Of a DNA stretch of 64,000 bases, positions 52,829-61,899 are shown piece by piece (the stretch's first letter is position 1; the number at the start of each line of letters is the position of its first letter). The DNA comes from Streptomyces avermitilis MA-4680 = NBRC 14893 (GTDB lineage: Bacteria > Actinomycetota > Actinomycetes > Streptomycetales > Streptomycetaceae). The notes under the pieces are model-generated. The model did not search any database. It worked only from the letters and a program-made list of their open reading frames with translations, and was not told the DNA's origin. Made by a program: the position numbers and the translations under genes. The stretch lies in the NCBI RefSeq assembly GCF_000009765.2, contig NC_003155.5, forward strand, positions 1,240,001-1,304,000, in the 5' to 3' direction.

Positions 52829-53904
52829 CCCCTGACCGCACCGACCGTCCTGCCCGGCGCCGACGCTACCCGCTCTCGTTGCGCAGGCATCCGATTCGCT
52901 GGGAGGACCAGCGTCCGACCTGGCGCGACGCGCGGCCCGCCGTGATCGCGGAGGCGCTGAAGCGGGCGCAGGCACGACCATCGGGCAACTGGTACGTCGT
53001 CGGCGCCACCCGTGATGTGCGGGAGGACCGCCCTCTGGCGCGCACCGTGGCCGGCCTTGAGGTCGTCGTCTGGCGGGACGGCGAAGGGCGGCTGGTCGCC
53101 GGGCCAGGTGTCTGCCCCCATCTCGGTGCACCGCTGCGGGACAGCCCCGTGCGCTGCGGCACGCTCATGTGTCGCTGGCACGGACTCGCCCTGAGCGGCA
53201 CGCCGTTCGCGGGCTGGGAACCGCTGCCCGTGCACGACGACGGCGTGCTGGTGTGGGTACGGCTGGACGAGGTCGGCGGTGAGCGACCGCTCGAGGCCCC
53301 GGTGGTACCGGCCAGGCCTGCCCTGTCGGGTGCCGTGTCGGCCGTCTACGTCGGCGTCGGAATCTGCGAACCCGAGGATGTCGTCGCCAACCGCCTGGAC
53401 CCCTGGCACGGCGCATGGTTCCACCCGTACTCCTTCGTCGACCTCACCGTCGTCACGCCCGGGGAAACCGTCGCACCTGAGGAAGGAGAAACGGAGGGTG
53501 TAGAGACGGGGGGTGACGAGGCGGAGGGCGCCGAGACGGAGGACGGATTTACCGTCGACGTGTCTTTCAAGATCGCTGGACGGCTGGTCGTCCCGGTGCG
53601 GGCCGTCTTCACCGCTCCGGAGCCCCGCACGGTCGTGATGCGCATCGCGGAGGGGGAGGGGCGGGGCTCCGTCGTCGAGACCCATGCCACCCCGCTCGGC
53701 CCTGACGACCGGGGCAGGCCGCGCACGGCCGTGGTCGAGGCCGTGCTGGCGTCGTCCGACCGCCGCGGGTTCGCCGTGGCGCGCGCGATGGCCCCGGTGC
53801 TGCGGCCACTCATGCGCGCTGCCGCCGGACGCCTGTGGCGCGACGACCTGGCGTACGCGGAGCGGCGCCGGCACCTGCGCTCCACGGGCCGCTTCCCCGG
53901 CTGA
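52825..53904 (+). CDS. Rieske [2Fe-2S] DUF5914 protein in the crtV position
   Basis: A 359-residue protein. N-terminal Rieske domain with cluster ligands in [12 protein letters not shown] and [12 protein letters not shown], preceded by [20 protein letters not shown]. The C-terminal part is a ring-hydroxylase-like or SRPBCC-like domain ([20 protein letters not shown]). Between strands there is a glutamate-rich insertion (about residues 215-245; [20 protein letters not shown]). It closes the crtEIB operon where Streptomyces clusters place crtV. It probably acts on the carotenoid or as an electron-transfer partner for CrtU; the reaction is not established. Confidence 0.8.
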   Translation: MTPDRTDRPARRRRYPLSLRRHPIRWEDQRPTWRDARPAVIAEALKRAQARPSGNWYVVGATRDVREDRPLARTVAGLEVVVWRDGEGRLVAGPGVCPHLGAPLRDSPVRCGTLMCRWHGLALSGTPFAGWEPLPVHDDGVLVWVRLDEVGGERPLEAPVVPARPALSGAVSAVYVGVGICEPEDVVANRLDPWHGAWFHPYSFVDLTVVTPGETVAPEEGETEGVETGGDEAEGAETEDGFTVDVSFKIAGRLVVPVRAVFTAPEPRTVVMRIAEGEGRGSVVETHATPLGPDDRGRPRTAVVEAVLASSDRRGFAVARAMAPVLRPLMRAAAGRLWRDDLAYAERRRHLRSTGRFPG

Positions 53905-54058
53905 ACGACAGGCCTGCGGTGAGCCGACGGCCCACACGATGCCGCACGCTCACGGGGGCGGCGGGGTGGCGTACCTGGCACAGGCGGCGGTGCCTCAGGC
54001 CTTCGGACCGGAGCACGGAACGAGTTCCGCCGGATATGGGCGGGGGAGCCATTCCGAT

Positions 54059-54098
54059 GACCGGACCCCCGCGCCATGTCGGCTGCGGGGGCCCGGTC
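54059..54098. terminator. Hairpin terminator between the convergent crt and galactanase operons
   Basis: GACCGGACCCCCGC pairs with 54085-54098 (13 of 14 bp) across a 12-base loop. Confidence 0.75.
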
Positions 54099-54124
54099 CA
54101 CTCGTCCGGCTCAACCGGTGCGGC

Positions 54125-56224
54125 TCACAGCCCGCTCGACCGAGATCCGTTCTGGTCGGTCACGTCGGTGACCGACCACCGTTGGTTGGATCCGGAGTTC
54201 GGCGTCCATGTCGTGACGGCGGCTCCGTCGGTGGTGGCCTGGCCGCCGACCTCGAGGAGCCTGCCGGTGGCGGCGTTGACGAGGGTCCAGGTGCCGTCGC
54301 CGGTGGTCGACATGATCCACTGGGTGGCCTTGTCACGGTGGCCGCGGTCCGCCTCCAGCACCGGCGCGCCGTCACGAACGGCCAGGCGCTTTCCTGCCGC
54401 GGGGTTGGTGAACACGTACCGCTGCCGGTTCCCGGTGTCGCCGCTGATCTGACGCACCTGCCACTGCTGCCCGGTCCCGGCCGCATCCGTACCCGCGGTC
54501 CTGATGACGAGCTGGGTGCCGTCGTCCGCGACGGTGAGGGCCTTGCCGCTCTGGACGCCGGTCAGCTGGTAGGTGTGCCCCTTGCACAGGAGCGCGGCGT
54601 CCTTCGCGACGCCGGACACTCCCTTGACGAGGAAGGACGTCACGGACTGGGCGGGTACGGTGACCGCGGCCCGGCTGCCGGTGACCTCGACGGGGGCCTG
54701 TCGTTCGAGCTTGCCTGCGGCGCTGGTGACCACGGGAGTCACGGTCGCGTCGCGGGTGATGTGGCCGAACTTGGACAGGTCGATCGTGACGGTGCGGGCG
54801 CTGGTGGTCTTGTTGACGTGGACGACCGTCGCCGCGTTGCCCTTCGTGGAGACCGCGGCGGCGCTGGAGGTGTCGTCGGTCCTGATCAGTCGGTCGCCCG
54901 GCTTGATGTAGTGGGTGAAGTTGCGGGCGGTGTCGAACTTCGTGTTCGTGTGGACGGGGCAGGTGGCCAGGGTGTCCGCGGAGGTGCAGCTGAACGGGAG
55001 CTGGATGCTGCCCCAGTTGCCGCCCTTGGCGGACTCACCGCCGGGCTTCATGTTGTCGTAGTCCTCGACCGGCTGCCAGAACACCCAGGCCTTGGGCTCG
55101 AGTTCGCGCAGGTCGTCGACCATCTGCTGGGCAAGCCCGAGGCCGGGCCGCATGTCCGTGAAGCTCTGGCCGTCGCCCCAGTCGCCCTCGACCTCGCTCA
55201 TCCACAGCGGCTTGTCCGCCGCCTTGGCCAGGTCGCGCACGCTGGTCCGGCCGCCGGTGCCGTAAGTGTGGACGTTCATCTGGCCGACGAGATCGCGCAC
55301 GTCCTGGGGGTAGGAGTTCCAGTTCTGCGCGAAGAGGTTCGGGTTGGTCTCGTCCATCGCGGAGATCTTCGTGCCGGTCTTCGCCTTCTTCAGGGCGGGG
55401 GCCAGCGCGCGGATCACCTTCTGCTGGAGCTCCGGGCCGATGTGAGCCCCTTCCTGACGGCCGCCGACGGGCCGGCCGTCGGATCCCAGGCGCGTACCCC
55501 AATAGCCCGTGTTGGGTTCGTTGAACGGGTCGAGGGTGTCGACCTTGATGCCGTGCGCCTTCTCCAGCCGCTTGGTCGCGCCTGCCAGATAGGCGGCGAA
55601 GTCGTCGACGGAGTCGGCCTTGAGCTGGTCTTCGCTGGAGTTGAAGCCGCCCGACACATAGCCGCTGGCGGTCATGAACCAGGGCGGGGAGTTGCTGAAC
55701 GTCTCCCAGTGGTCGATGTCGTTCTTGATCCGGTCCACCCACCACCGCTGGGTCGCGTCGGCGTTGGGGTTCCAGTCGGCGGCGTCGTCGGCGCTCCACC
55801 AGTCGGTGTCCTCACGGGTGGTGCCCGCCGGGGCGTTCCACCAGCCCTCGACCGCTCCGCCGGCCCGGAGGTAGTCCTTGACGTCGGGGGCGTTGCCGCC
55901 GCCGATGTTGTAGCGGGCGATGTTCAGGGCGAGGCCGTCGTCGTCGAAGAGGAGCTCGGCCAGCTTCTCGCGTATCTCCGCGGGATAGTCGCCGGTGGCG
56001 TTGGCGAACCAGACCAGGCTGGTGCCCCAGCCCTCGAATCTGTCCGCTCGGTACGAGGGGTCGGGCTGGACCGTGACGGCAGCGGTCGCCGCTGCCGCCG
56101 GGGTCTGCGCGTTCGTCGGTGGAGCGGTGACCAGGGCTGCCCCGGTGGCCAGGGCGGTGACGCCGATGGTTCCCAGAAGCCGTCGTGTGCGGGTACGGCG
56201 TGCCAACGTATGCTCCCCACTCAT
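54125..56224 (-). CDS. Secreted GH30-family glycosidase (endo-beta-1,6-galactanase-like) with C-terminal ricin-type module
   Basis: A 699-residue secreted enzyme: signal peptide (TIGVTALATGAALVTAPPTN), GH30 barrel (FEGWGTSLVWFANATGDYPA, DPFNEPNTGYWG with acid/base Glu about 233, PLWMSEVEGDWGDGQ with nucleophile Glu about 343) and beta side domain. About 140 C-terminal residues form a ricin-like beta-trefoil (YVFTNPAAGKRLAVRDGAPV, WTLVNAATGRLLEVGGQATT). GH30 members of this type in Streptomyces cut beta-1,6-galactan side chains of arabinogalactan. It is last in the operon with GH42 and a sugar importer, which supports galactan as substrate. Confidence 0.85.
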   Translation of the reverse strand: MSGEHTLARRTRTRRLLGTIGVTALATGAALVTAPPTNAQTPAAAATAAVTVQPDPSYRADRFEGWGTSLVWFANATGDYPAEIREKLAELLFDDDGLALNIARYNIGGGNAPDVKDYLRAGGAVEGWWNAPAGTTREDTDWWSADDAADWNPNADATQRWWVDRIKNDIDHWETFSNSPPWFMTASGYVSGGFNSSEDQLKADSVDDFAAYLAGATKRLEKAHGIKVDTLDPFNEPNTGYWGTRLGSDGRPVGGRQEGAHIGPELQQKVIRALAPALKKAKTGTKISAMDETNPNLFAQNWNSYPQDVRDLVGQMNVHTYGTGGRTSVRDLAKAADKPLWMSEVEGDWGDGQSFTDMRPGLGLAQQMVDDLRELEPKAWVFWQPVEDYDNMKPGGESAKGGNWGSIQLPFSCTSADTLATCPVHTNTKFDTARNFTHYIKPGDRLIRTDDTSSAAAVSTKGNAATVVHVNKTTSARTVTIDLSKFGHITRDATVTPVVTSAAGKLERQAPVEVTGSRAAVTVPAQSVTSFLVKGVSGVAKDAALLCKGHTYQLTGVQSGKALTVADDGTQLVIRTAGTDAAGTGQQWQVRQISGDTGNRQRYVFTNPAAGKRLAVRDGAPVLEADRGHRDKATQWIMSTTGDGTWTLVNAATGRLLEVGGQATTDGAAVTTWTPNSGSNQRWSVTDVTDQNGSRSSGL

Positions 56225-56306
56225 CTGTGGTCGCTTCGGTGGACCGTCGTGGCCTGAGCGCCAGGACGGATGGCCTTCGAACAGGTGCGGTGCCCTTCGA
56301 GGGCGG

Positions 56307-58349
56307 TCAGCGGGTGGGCTGCCGCAGAACGGCGACATCCCGGGGGGACAGCACCACGGTGCCGTCGTCCTCTGCCCGGCCGATCAGGAGTTCCCCGGCG
56401 AGTCCGGTCAGCGGCACCGTCCCGTCGGTCCGGTTGACCAGGAACAGATAGCGGCTGCCGGCGCCGCGGCGCACGATCAGTTCGACGTCTCCCCCTACGC
56501 CGTCGGGCAGTTCACTGCCGACCGCGGCAGGGCCGAGCAGCTTCGGCAGCAGTGCGGTGAGGCCGTCCGGTCCCAGCCGGGTGGACACATACGCGGCCGA
56601 ACCCCGGCCCACCGCACGGCGGGTGACGGCGGGGTGGCCGGCGTACGTACCGGTGCGGTACCGGGCCAGGACCTCCACCTCGGGGTCGGTGACGGTGATC
56701 CGGTCGGTCCACAGGGTGCCCGTGGCGGCGTCGTCCAGTGCGACCGTGTCGCCGTCGAGCAGCGGGCCGAACTCCTCGACGCGGATGCCGAGCAGATCGC
56801 GCAGGGCTCCGGGGTATCCGCCCAGCCAGATGTGGTCGTTCTCGTCCACGACACCGGAGAAGTACGTGGTGACCAGGTGCCCGCCGTTCTCGGCATAGCG
56901 GGTGAGTTCCTTGGCCAGTGCCGCGGGGACCACGTGCAGCACCGGCGTGATCAGGAGCTGGTACCGGTCGAGGTCGGCCTGCGGGGTGACGACGTCGGCC
57001 CGGATGCCGAGGGCGAGGAGGGCGGAGTACCAGTCGAGCGCCTCCCGGCGGTAGTCGAGCAGGGAGGTGGGGTGGGAGTCCTGCTCACTCGCCCACCAGG
57101 ACTCCCAGTCGAAGACGATCCCGACCCGCGCCGGTTCACGCTCGGTCCCGGCGACCGGGGCCAGCGTCCGAAGGGTGCCGCCGAGGGCGGTCACCGCGCG
57201 GAAGACCTCGCTGTCGGGTCCGGCGTGCGGCACCATCGCCGAGTGGTACTTCTCGGCGCCTGCCGCCGACTGGCGCCACTGGAAGAAGCACACGGCGTCG
57301 GCGCCGTGCGCGACGTGCAGCAGGGAGTCGCGGGCCAGGTCGCCGGGCCGTTTGGCCAGGTTGACGGGCTGCCAGTTGACGGCGCTGGTGGAGTGCTCCA
57401 TGAGGAACCACGGGCGTCCGCCGGCTATGCCGCTGACGAGGTTGGCGGAGAAGGACAGCTCGTCCCGGTCCTGAGGCCCGGGCGAGACGTAGTGGTCGTT
57501 GGAGACGAAGTCGATCTCCTGGGCCCAGTCGGCGTAGTTCATGCCCTTGGTGCGGCCCATCACCATGAAGTTGGTGGTGACCGGAACCTCGGGCGTGATC
57601 TCGCGCAGCAGGTCCCGCTCCGCGCGCAGGTACGCCTTCAGCGCGTCGGAGGAGAAGCGCTTGAAGTCCAGCTGCTGCGTGGGGTTCGGGTGGGAGGCGG
57701 CCAGCCGGGGCGGCAGGATCTGGTCCCAGTCGCTGTAGTACTGGGACCAGAACGCGGTTCCCCAGGCGTGGTTGAGGGCGTCGAGCGTGGTGTAGCGGGC
57801 GCGCAGCCAGTCGCGGAAGGCACGGGCGGCGTCGTCGGAGTAGTCGTAGATGTTGTGGCAGCCCAGCTCGTTGGAGACGTGCCATGCCACCAGCGCGGGA
57901 TGGTCCGCGTACCGCTCCGCCAGCTTCCGCACCAGGCGCAGGGCGTGCGTGCGGAAGACGGGGGACGTGGGACGCCAGTGCTGCCGCGCCCCCGGCCACA
58001 CCGTCTCGCCGGAGGCGGTCACCGGGAGGATCTCCGGGTGTGCCGTGGCGAGCCAGGGCGGCGGGGACGCGGTCGCCGTGGCCAGGTCGACCCCGATGCC
58101 GCCCGCGTGCAGCAGGTCCATGACGTCGTCGAGCCAGGCGAAGTCCCACTGGCCCTGGGCCGGCTGGATGCGGGCCCAGGAGAAGATCCCCACCGAGACG
58201 ATGTTGACGCCGGCCTCGCGCATCAGCCGGATGTCTTCCTCCCACACCTCGCGCGGCCACTGCTCGGGGTTGTAGTCGGCGCCGTACGCGAGGCGTGGCG
58301 TGCGGTCACCGTCCGGCCCGTTCAGCTGGGACAGGAGGGTGGAGATCAT
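56307..58349 (-). CDS. GH42 beta-galactosidase
   Basis: A 680-residue intracellular beta-galactosidase without signal peptide. Family marks are RLAYGADYNPEQWPREVWEE, VSVGIFSWARIQPAQGQWDF, acid/base Glu in AWHVSNELGCHNIYDYSD (about 160) and nucleophile Glu in WFLMEHSTSAVNWQ (about 316), with the A-B-C domain layout. It would hydrolyse galacto-oligosaccharides imported by the adjacent ABC system after GH30 has cut the polymer outside. ATG 58349, 51 bp after the binding-protein gene. Confidence 0.92.
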   Translation of the reverse strand: MISTLLSQLNGPDGDRTPRLAYGADYNPEQWPREVWEEDIRLMREAGVNIVSVGIFSWARIQPAQGQWDFAWLDDVMDLLHAGGIGVDLATATASPPPWLATAHPEILPVTASGETVWPGARQHWRPTSPVFRTHALRLVRKLAERYADHPALVAWHVSNELGCHNIYDYSDDAARAFRDWLRARYTTLDALNHAWGTAFWSQYYSDWDQILPPRLAASHPNPTQQLDFKRFSSDALKAYLRAERDLLREITPEVPVTTNFMVMGRTKGMNYADWAQEIDFVSNDHYVSPGPQDRDELSFSANLVSGIAGGRPWFLMEHSTSAVNWQPVNLAKRPGDLARDSLLHVAHGADAVCFFQWRQSAAGAEKYHSAMVPHAGPDSEVFRAVTALGGTLRTLAPVAGTEREPARVGIVFDWESWWASEQDSHPTSLLDYRREALDWYSALLALGIRADVVTPQADLDRYQLLITPVLHVVPAALAKELTRYAENGGHLVTTYFSGVVDENDHIWLGGYPGALRDLLGIRVEEFGPLLDGDTVALDDAATGTLWTDRITVTDPEVEVLARYRTGTYAGHPAVTRRAVGRGSAAYVSTRLGPDGLTALLPKLLGPAAVGSELPDGVGGDVELIVRRGAGSRYLFLVNRTDGTVPLTGLAGELLIGRAEDDGTVVLSPRDVAVLRQPTR

Positions 58350-58400
58350 CGTGGTCCTTCCGGTGTGTCACAAGGGGGCGGCGTGGGGGGCTTGCCTCGA

Positions 58401-59738
58401 CTACTCGACGGTGAAGCCCTGTTCCTTGCCGTACTTGACGGAGGCGTCCTGCCAGGACTTCAGGGCGTCGGCCAGCTTGGTCTTCGAGATGTACGCCTTG
58501 CCGACGGTGTCGTTGAAGATCGAGTTGGCGTACTGCTGGAAGGGCAGGTACGACCAGTCGTCGGCGACGTTGGCGGCCGAGTCGGCGAAGATCTTGTTGG
58601 CTTCCTGCCCACCGAAGTAGTCGAACTTGGTGTTCTGGAACTCGGTGGACTGGAGTTCCGCGGTGGTCGCGGGGAAGGCGCCCTGCTTGATGCGGGTCTG
58701 CACACCGTCGCCGGCGTTCGCGTACTCGACGAAGGCGTAGGCGAGTTCCTTGTTCTTGGCCAGCTCGGGCACGGTGAGGGAGCTGCCGCCGTTCTCCGCG
58801 CTCGCCTTGTCGCCCTTGGTCCAGGCCGGCAGGGGGGCGGCTCGCCAGTCGCCAGAGGCTTTCGGCACGCCGGTGACGAAGTTGGCGGGCATCCAGGCGC
58901 CGCTGGGCAGGGTGGCGATGGTGCCGTCGCCCAGGCCCTTGTACCAGTCGTCGGTCCAGCCGTAGATGGGTGCGACGAGCTTCTCGTCGATGAGCTTCTG
59001 CCAGGTGTCGGTGTACTTCTTGGCGCCCGCGTCGGCGAAGTCGATCTTCACCTTGGTGCCGTCGACCTGGTAGGGACGCGAACCGGCCTGCCACAGCATG
59101 CTGGTGGTCAGGCCCGCGTCGCCGGCGTCGGCGGCGATGTAGACCTTGGGATCGGCCTTGTGCAGCTTGCGGGCCGCCTCGACGTACTCGTCCCAGGTGG
59201 TCGGCACCGCGACCTTGTACTTGTCGAAGACTTTCTTGTTGTAGAACAGCGCCATGGGGCCGGAGTCCATGGGCAGGCCGTAGACCTTGTCACCCTCGCT
59301 CACGGCGTTCCACGGGCCGGGGGTGTACTTGGCCTTGAGCTTGTCCGCGCCGAAGGGGGTCAGGTCGGTGAGGCCCTTGGTGAGCGCGTACTGCCCCAGC
59401 GCGAAGTACTCGACCTGCGCGATGTCGGGAACGCCCTTCTCGGCCGAGATGGCGTTCGACAGCGCGGTGTAGTGCTTGTCGCCGGACCGCTCGCCGACGA
59501 GGTTGATCTTGACCTTGGGGTACTTCTTCTCGAAGTCGGCGGCGACCGTCTTGAGCGTGGGCTCCCAGGCCCAGACCGTGACCGTGCCGCCCTTCTTCAG
59601 GGCCGCCTGGATGTCCCCGGCGGAGACCGGCTTCTGGTCGGCGCTGTCGTCGTCGGAGCCGCCACAGGCGGTCGCCCCGAGGGCGAGGACGGAGAGGACG
59701 GCGAGGCCGCGCATCAGGCGGCGGGTCGTTCTGCGCAT
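58401..59738 (-). CDS. ABC transporter sugar-binding lipoprotein
   Basis: A 445-residue family 1 extracellular solute-binding protein. The lipoprotein signal ends in the lipobox LGATACGGSDDD. The mature part shows GTVTVWAWEPTLKTVAADFE, YPKVKINLVGE, NAVSEGDKVYGLPMDSGPMA and VPTTWDEYVEAARKL, the usual oligosaccharide-binding pattern. It captures galacto-oligosaccharides at the cell surface for the two permeases encoded just upstream in the operon. Confidence 0.92.
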   Translation of the reverse strand: MRRTTRRLMRGLAVLSVLALGATACGGSDDDSADQKPVSAGDIQAALKKGGTVTVWAWEPTLKTVAADFEKKYPKVKINLVGERSGDKHYTALSNAISAEKGVPDIAQVEYFALGQYALTKGLTDLTPFGADKLKAKYTPGPWNAVSEGDKVYGLPMDSGPMALFYNKKVFDKYKVAVPTTWDEYVEAARKLHKADPKVYIAADAGDAGLTTSMLWQAGSRPYQVDGTKVKIDFADAGAKKYTDTWQKLIDEKLVAPIYGWTDDWYKGLGDGTIATLPSGAWMPANFVTGVPKASGDWRAAPLPAWTKGDKASAENGGSSLTVPELAKNKELAYAFVEYANAGDGVQTRIKQGAFPATTAELQSTEFQNTKFDYFGGQEANKIFADSAANVADDWSYLPFQQYANSIFNDTVGKAYISKTKLADALKSWQDASVKYGKEQGFTVE

Positions 59739-59829
59739 GGAGATGCTTCCACTTCTTCGTGGGTGGGACGGGGCGAGGGTGAGGGAGAGGGAAACAGGTG
59801 AGGCTGAGGGGGGTGGGCCTGAGGGTGGG

Positions 59830-60786
59830 TCATTCCTTGACGCTTCCGGCGGCGAGCCCGGACTGCCAGTACTTCTGCAACAGCAGGAACGCGATGATCA
59901 GCGGGACGATGGTGAGCAGCGAGCCGGTGATCACCAGGTTGAAGATCACATCGCCGCCGATCGTCTCGGCCTGGGCGTTCCAGGCGCTCAGGCCGAGGGT
60001 CAGGGGGTACCAGTCCGGGTCCTTGAGCATGATCAGCGGCAGGAAGTAGTTGTTCCAGGTCGCGACCGTGGTGAACAGCAGAACGGTCACGATGCCGGGG
60101 GCGAGCAGCGGCAGGGCGACCTGGAAGAAGGTGCGCACCTCGCCCGCTCCGTCGATGCGGGCGGCCTCGAGGAGTTCGACGGGAATGGCTTCGGTGGCGA
60201 AGACCCACATCAGATACAGGCCGAAGGGCGAGACGAGCGAGGGGATGATCACCGCCCACGGTGTGTCGGTCAGCCCCATCTTGCTGAACATCAGGAAGGT
60301 GGGCACCGCGAGGGCGGTGCCCGGGACGGCGACGGCGCCGATGACCACGGCGAAGACGGCGCGCTTTCCGGGGAAGGTGAACTTCGCCAGCGCGTAGCCG
60401 CCCAGGATCGCCAGGAGGGTGGCACCGCCGGCCCCGAGCACGACGTACAGCAGGGTGTTCAGCAACCAGCGGACGAAGATGCCGTCGTCGTAGGTGAACG
60501 TCTGGCTGATGTTGTCCCAGAGGGCGAAGTCATGGGCGAACCACAGTCCGGAGGAGTCGGCCAGCCCTTCCTGGGTCTTGGTGGCGCTGATGACCAGCCA
60601 CGCCAAGGGCACCAGGGTGTAGAGCAGGACCAGGCCGGTGAGCAGGGTCAGCGGCACGCTGCGCTTGGGGCGTCCGGGAACATGCTTGCGGGGCGTGCGC
60701 AGTCGGGGCGCGCCCTTGGTCGGGCCGGTGGCCGGAACGGATGCGGGCTGGGAGTCGGTGGTGACGGGGCTGCTCGTGCTGCTCAT
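59830..60786 (-). CDS. ABC transporter permease, MalG type
   Basis: A 318-residue permease with six hydrophobic helices and the EAA loop (LLEAARIDGAGEVRTFFQVA) that docks the ATPase. ATG 60786 begins 5 bases after the first permease's stop. No ATPase gene is in the operon. In Streptomyces the shared ATPase MsiK serves such importers, and this one probably depends on it. Confidence 0.92.
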   Translation of the reverse strand: MSSTSSPVTTDSQPASVPATGPTKGAPRLRTPRKHVPGRPKRSVPLTLLTGLVLLYTLVPLAWLVISATKTQEGLADSSGLWFAHDFALWDNISQTFTYDDGIFVRWLLNTLLYVVLGAGGATLLAILGGYALAKFTFPGKRAVFAVVIGAVAVPGTALAVPTFLMFSKMGLTDTPWAVIIPSLVSPFGLYLMWVFATEAIPVELLEAARIDGAGEVRTFFQVALPLLAPGIVTVLLFTTVATWNNYFLPLIMLKDPDWYPLTLGLSAWNAQAETIGGDVIFNLVITGSLLTIVPLIIAFLLLQKYWQSGLAAGSVKE

Positions 60787-60790
60787 CGGG

Positions 60791-61717
60791 TCACGCTCCC
60801 TTGCGCATGCCGCGGAGCTGCACGGCATAGGCGATGACCATGGTGATCAGCCCCATGATGATGGCGACCGCCGCGGAGTAGTTGTGCTGCTGGCCGTTGA
60901 AGGACAGTGAGTAGGTGAAGAAGTTCGGGGTGTAGTCCGTCGTGATGGCGTTGCGCGCCAATGGCCGCAGGATGTTCGGCTCGTTGAAGAGCTGGAAGCT
61001 GCCGATGATCGAGAAGATCGTCGCGATGACGAGGGCACCGCGGATGGCGGGGAGCTTGATGGCGGTGATGACGCGGATCTGTCCGGCGCCGTCGATCTCC
61101 GCGGCCTCGTACAGCGAGTTCGGGATGACCCGCAGCGCGGAGTAGAAGATCAGCATGTTGTAGCCGACGAACTCCCAGGTGACGATGTTGCCGATCGACG
61201 CCAGGACCAGGTCGGTGGAGAGCGGGTCGGGCAGGGTGACGCCGAAGGCCTCGTTGATGTCCCCGACGAGACCGAAGCGGGTGCCGTACATGAAGCCCCA
61301 CATCAGGGTGGCCACCACGGCGGGCACCGCGTACGGCAGGAAGATCGCTATGCGGAAGAAGTCCTTGCCGTAGAGGCGCCCGCTGTCCAGGGCGAGGGCG
61401 ATCAGCAGGGCGATGCCCAGCATGATCGGCACCTGTACGGCCAGAAAGAGCGAGACCCGTCCGAGCGAGGCCCAGAACTGGTCGTCGTGCAGGGCCTGTT
61501 GGTAGTTGTCCAGGCCCACGAAGGTCGTGCCGCCGATGAGCTGGGTGCGGAAGACGCTGAGGTAGATCGAATAGACGATCGGAGCCAGGAAGACAAAGGC
61601 GAAGACCACCGCGAAGGGGCCTATGAACCCCCACCCTGTCCACGAGCGGCGGTCCCGCTTCGACGGAGGCCGGGCCGGGGGCCGTGATACAGCCGCTGAG
61701 GGTTGTAGCGTCGTCAT
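60791..61717 (-). CDS. ABC transporter permease, MalF type
   Basis: A 308-residue permease, first gene of the galactan operon. Hydrophobic helices start at WGFIGPFAVVFAFVFLAPIV; the EAA-type loop is LYEAAEIDGAGQIRVITAIK. Transcribed divergently from the LacI regulator; the 182-bp gap holds two LacI-type palindromes. Confidence 0.92.
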   Translation of the reverse strand: MTTLQPSAAVSRPPARPPSKRDRRSWTGWGFIGPFAVVFAFVFLAPIVYSIYLSVFRTQLIGGTTFVGLDNYQQALHDDQFWASLGRVSLFLAVQVPIMLGIALLIALALDSGRLYGKDFFRIAIFLPYAVPAVVATLMWGFMYGTRFGLVGDINEAFGVTLPDPLSTDLVLASIGNIVTWEFVGYNMLIFYSALRVIPNSLYEAAEIDGAGQIRVITAIKLPAIRGALVIATIFSIIGSFQLFNEPNILRPLARNAITTDYTPNFFTYSLSFNGQQHNYSAAVAIIMGLITMVIAYAVQLRGMRKGA

Positions 61718-61761
61718 GTCGTTCCTCGCTCGTCCATCTCGGAACCGGCGTCACACGCCGT

Positions 61762-61785
61762 CGCGATGTTTGCGTAAACATCGCG
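61762..61785. promoter_or_regulatory. LacI-type operator 1, 24-bp palindrome
   Basis: Half-sites CGCGATGTTTGC and GTAAACATCGCG are complementary at 11 of 12 positions. It lies 45 bp before the MalF-type permease ATG. Confidence 0.8.
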
Positions 61786-61809
61786 CTCCGAAGGAAGCCG
61801 TGAGCTGTT

Positions 61810-61825
61810 ATGTTTACGTAAACAT
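61810..61825. promoter_or_regulatory. LacI-type operator 2, perfect palindrome
   Basis: ATGTTTACGTAAACAT, sharing the TGTTT-CGTAAACA core with operator 1. The centres are 44 bp apart, about four helical turns, which suits co-operative or looped binding. Confidence 0.85.
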
Positions 61826-61899
61826 CTGATGGCGGCATGTCTACACTGCCCCAATGTTGGTGGTCAAGAGTCGCTTGCGACTCGTCATGAGGGAGACGC

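Noticed and set aside
55995-59801. Plus-strand open frame of more than 1,200 codons across GH42 and the binding-protein gene
   Set aside because: Antisense shadow; the minus-strand proteins have catalytic residues and a lipobox, and this frame has none.
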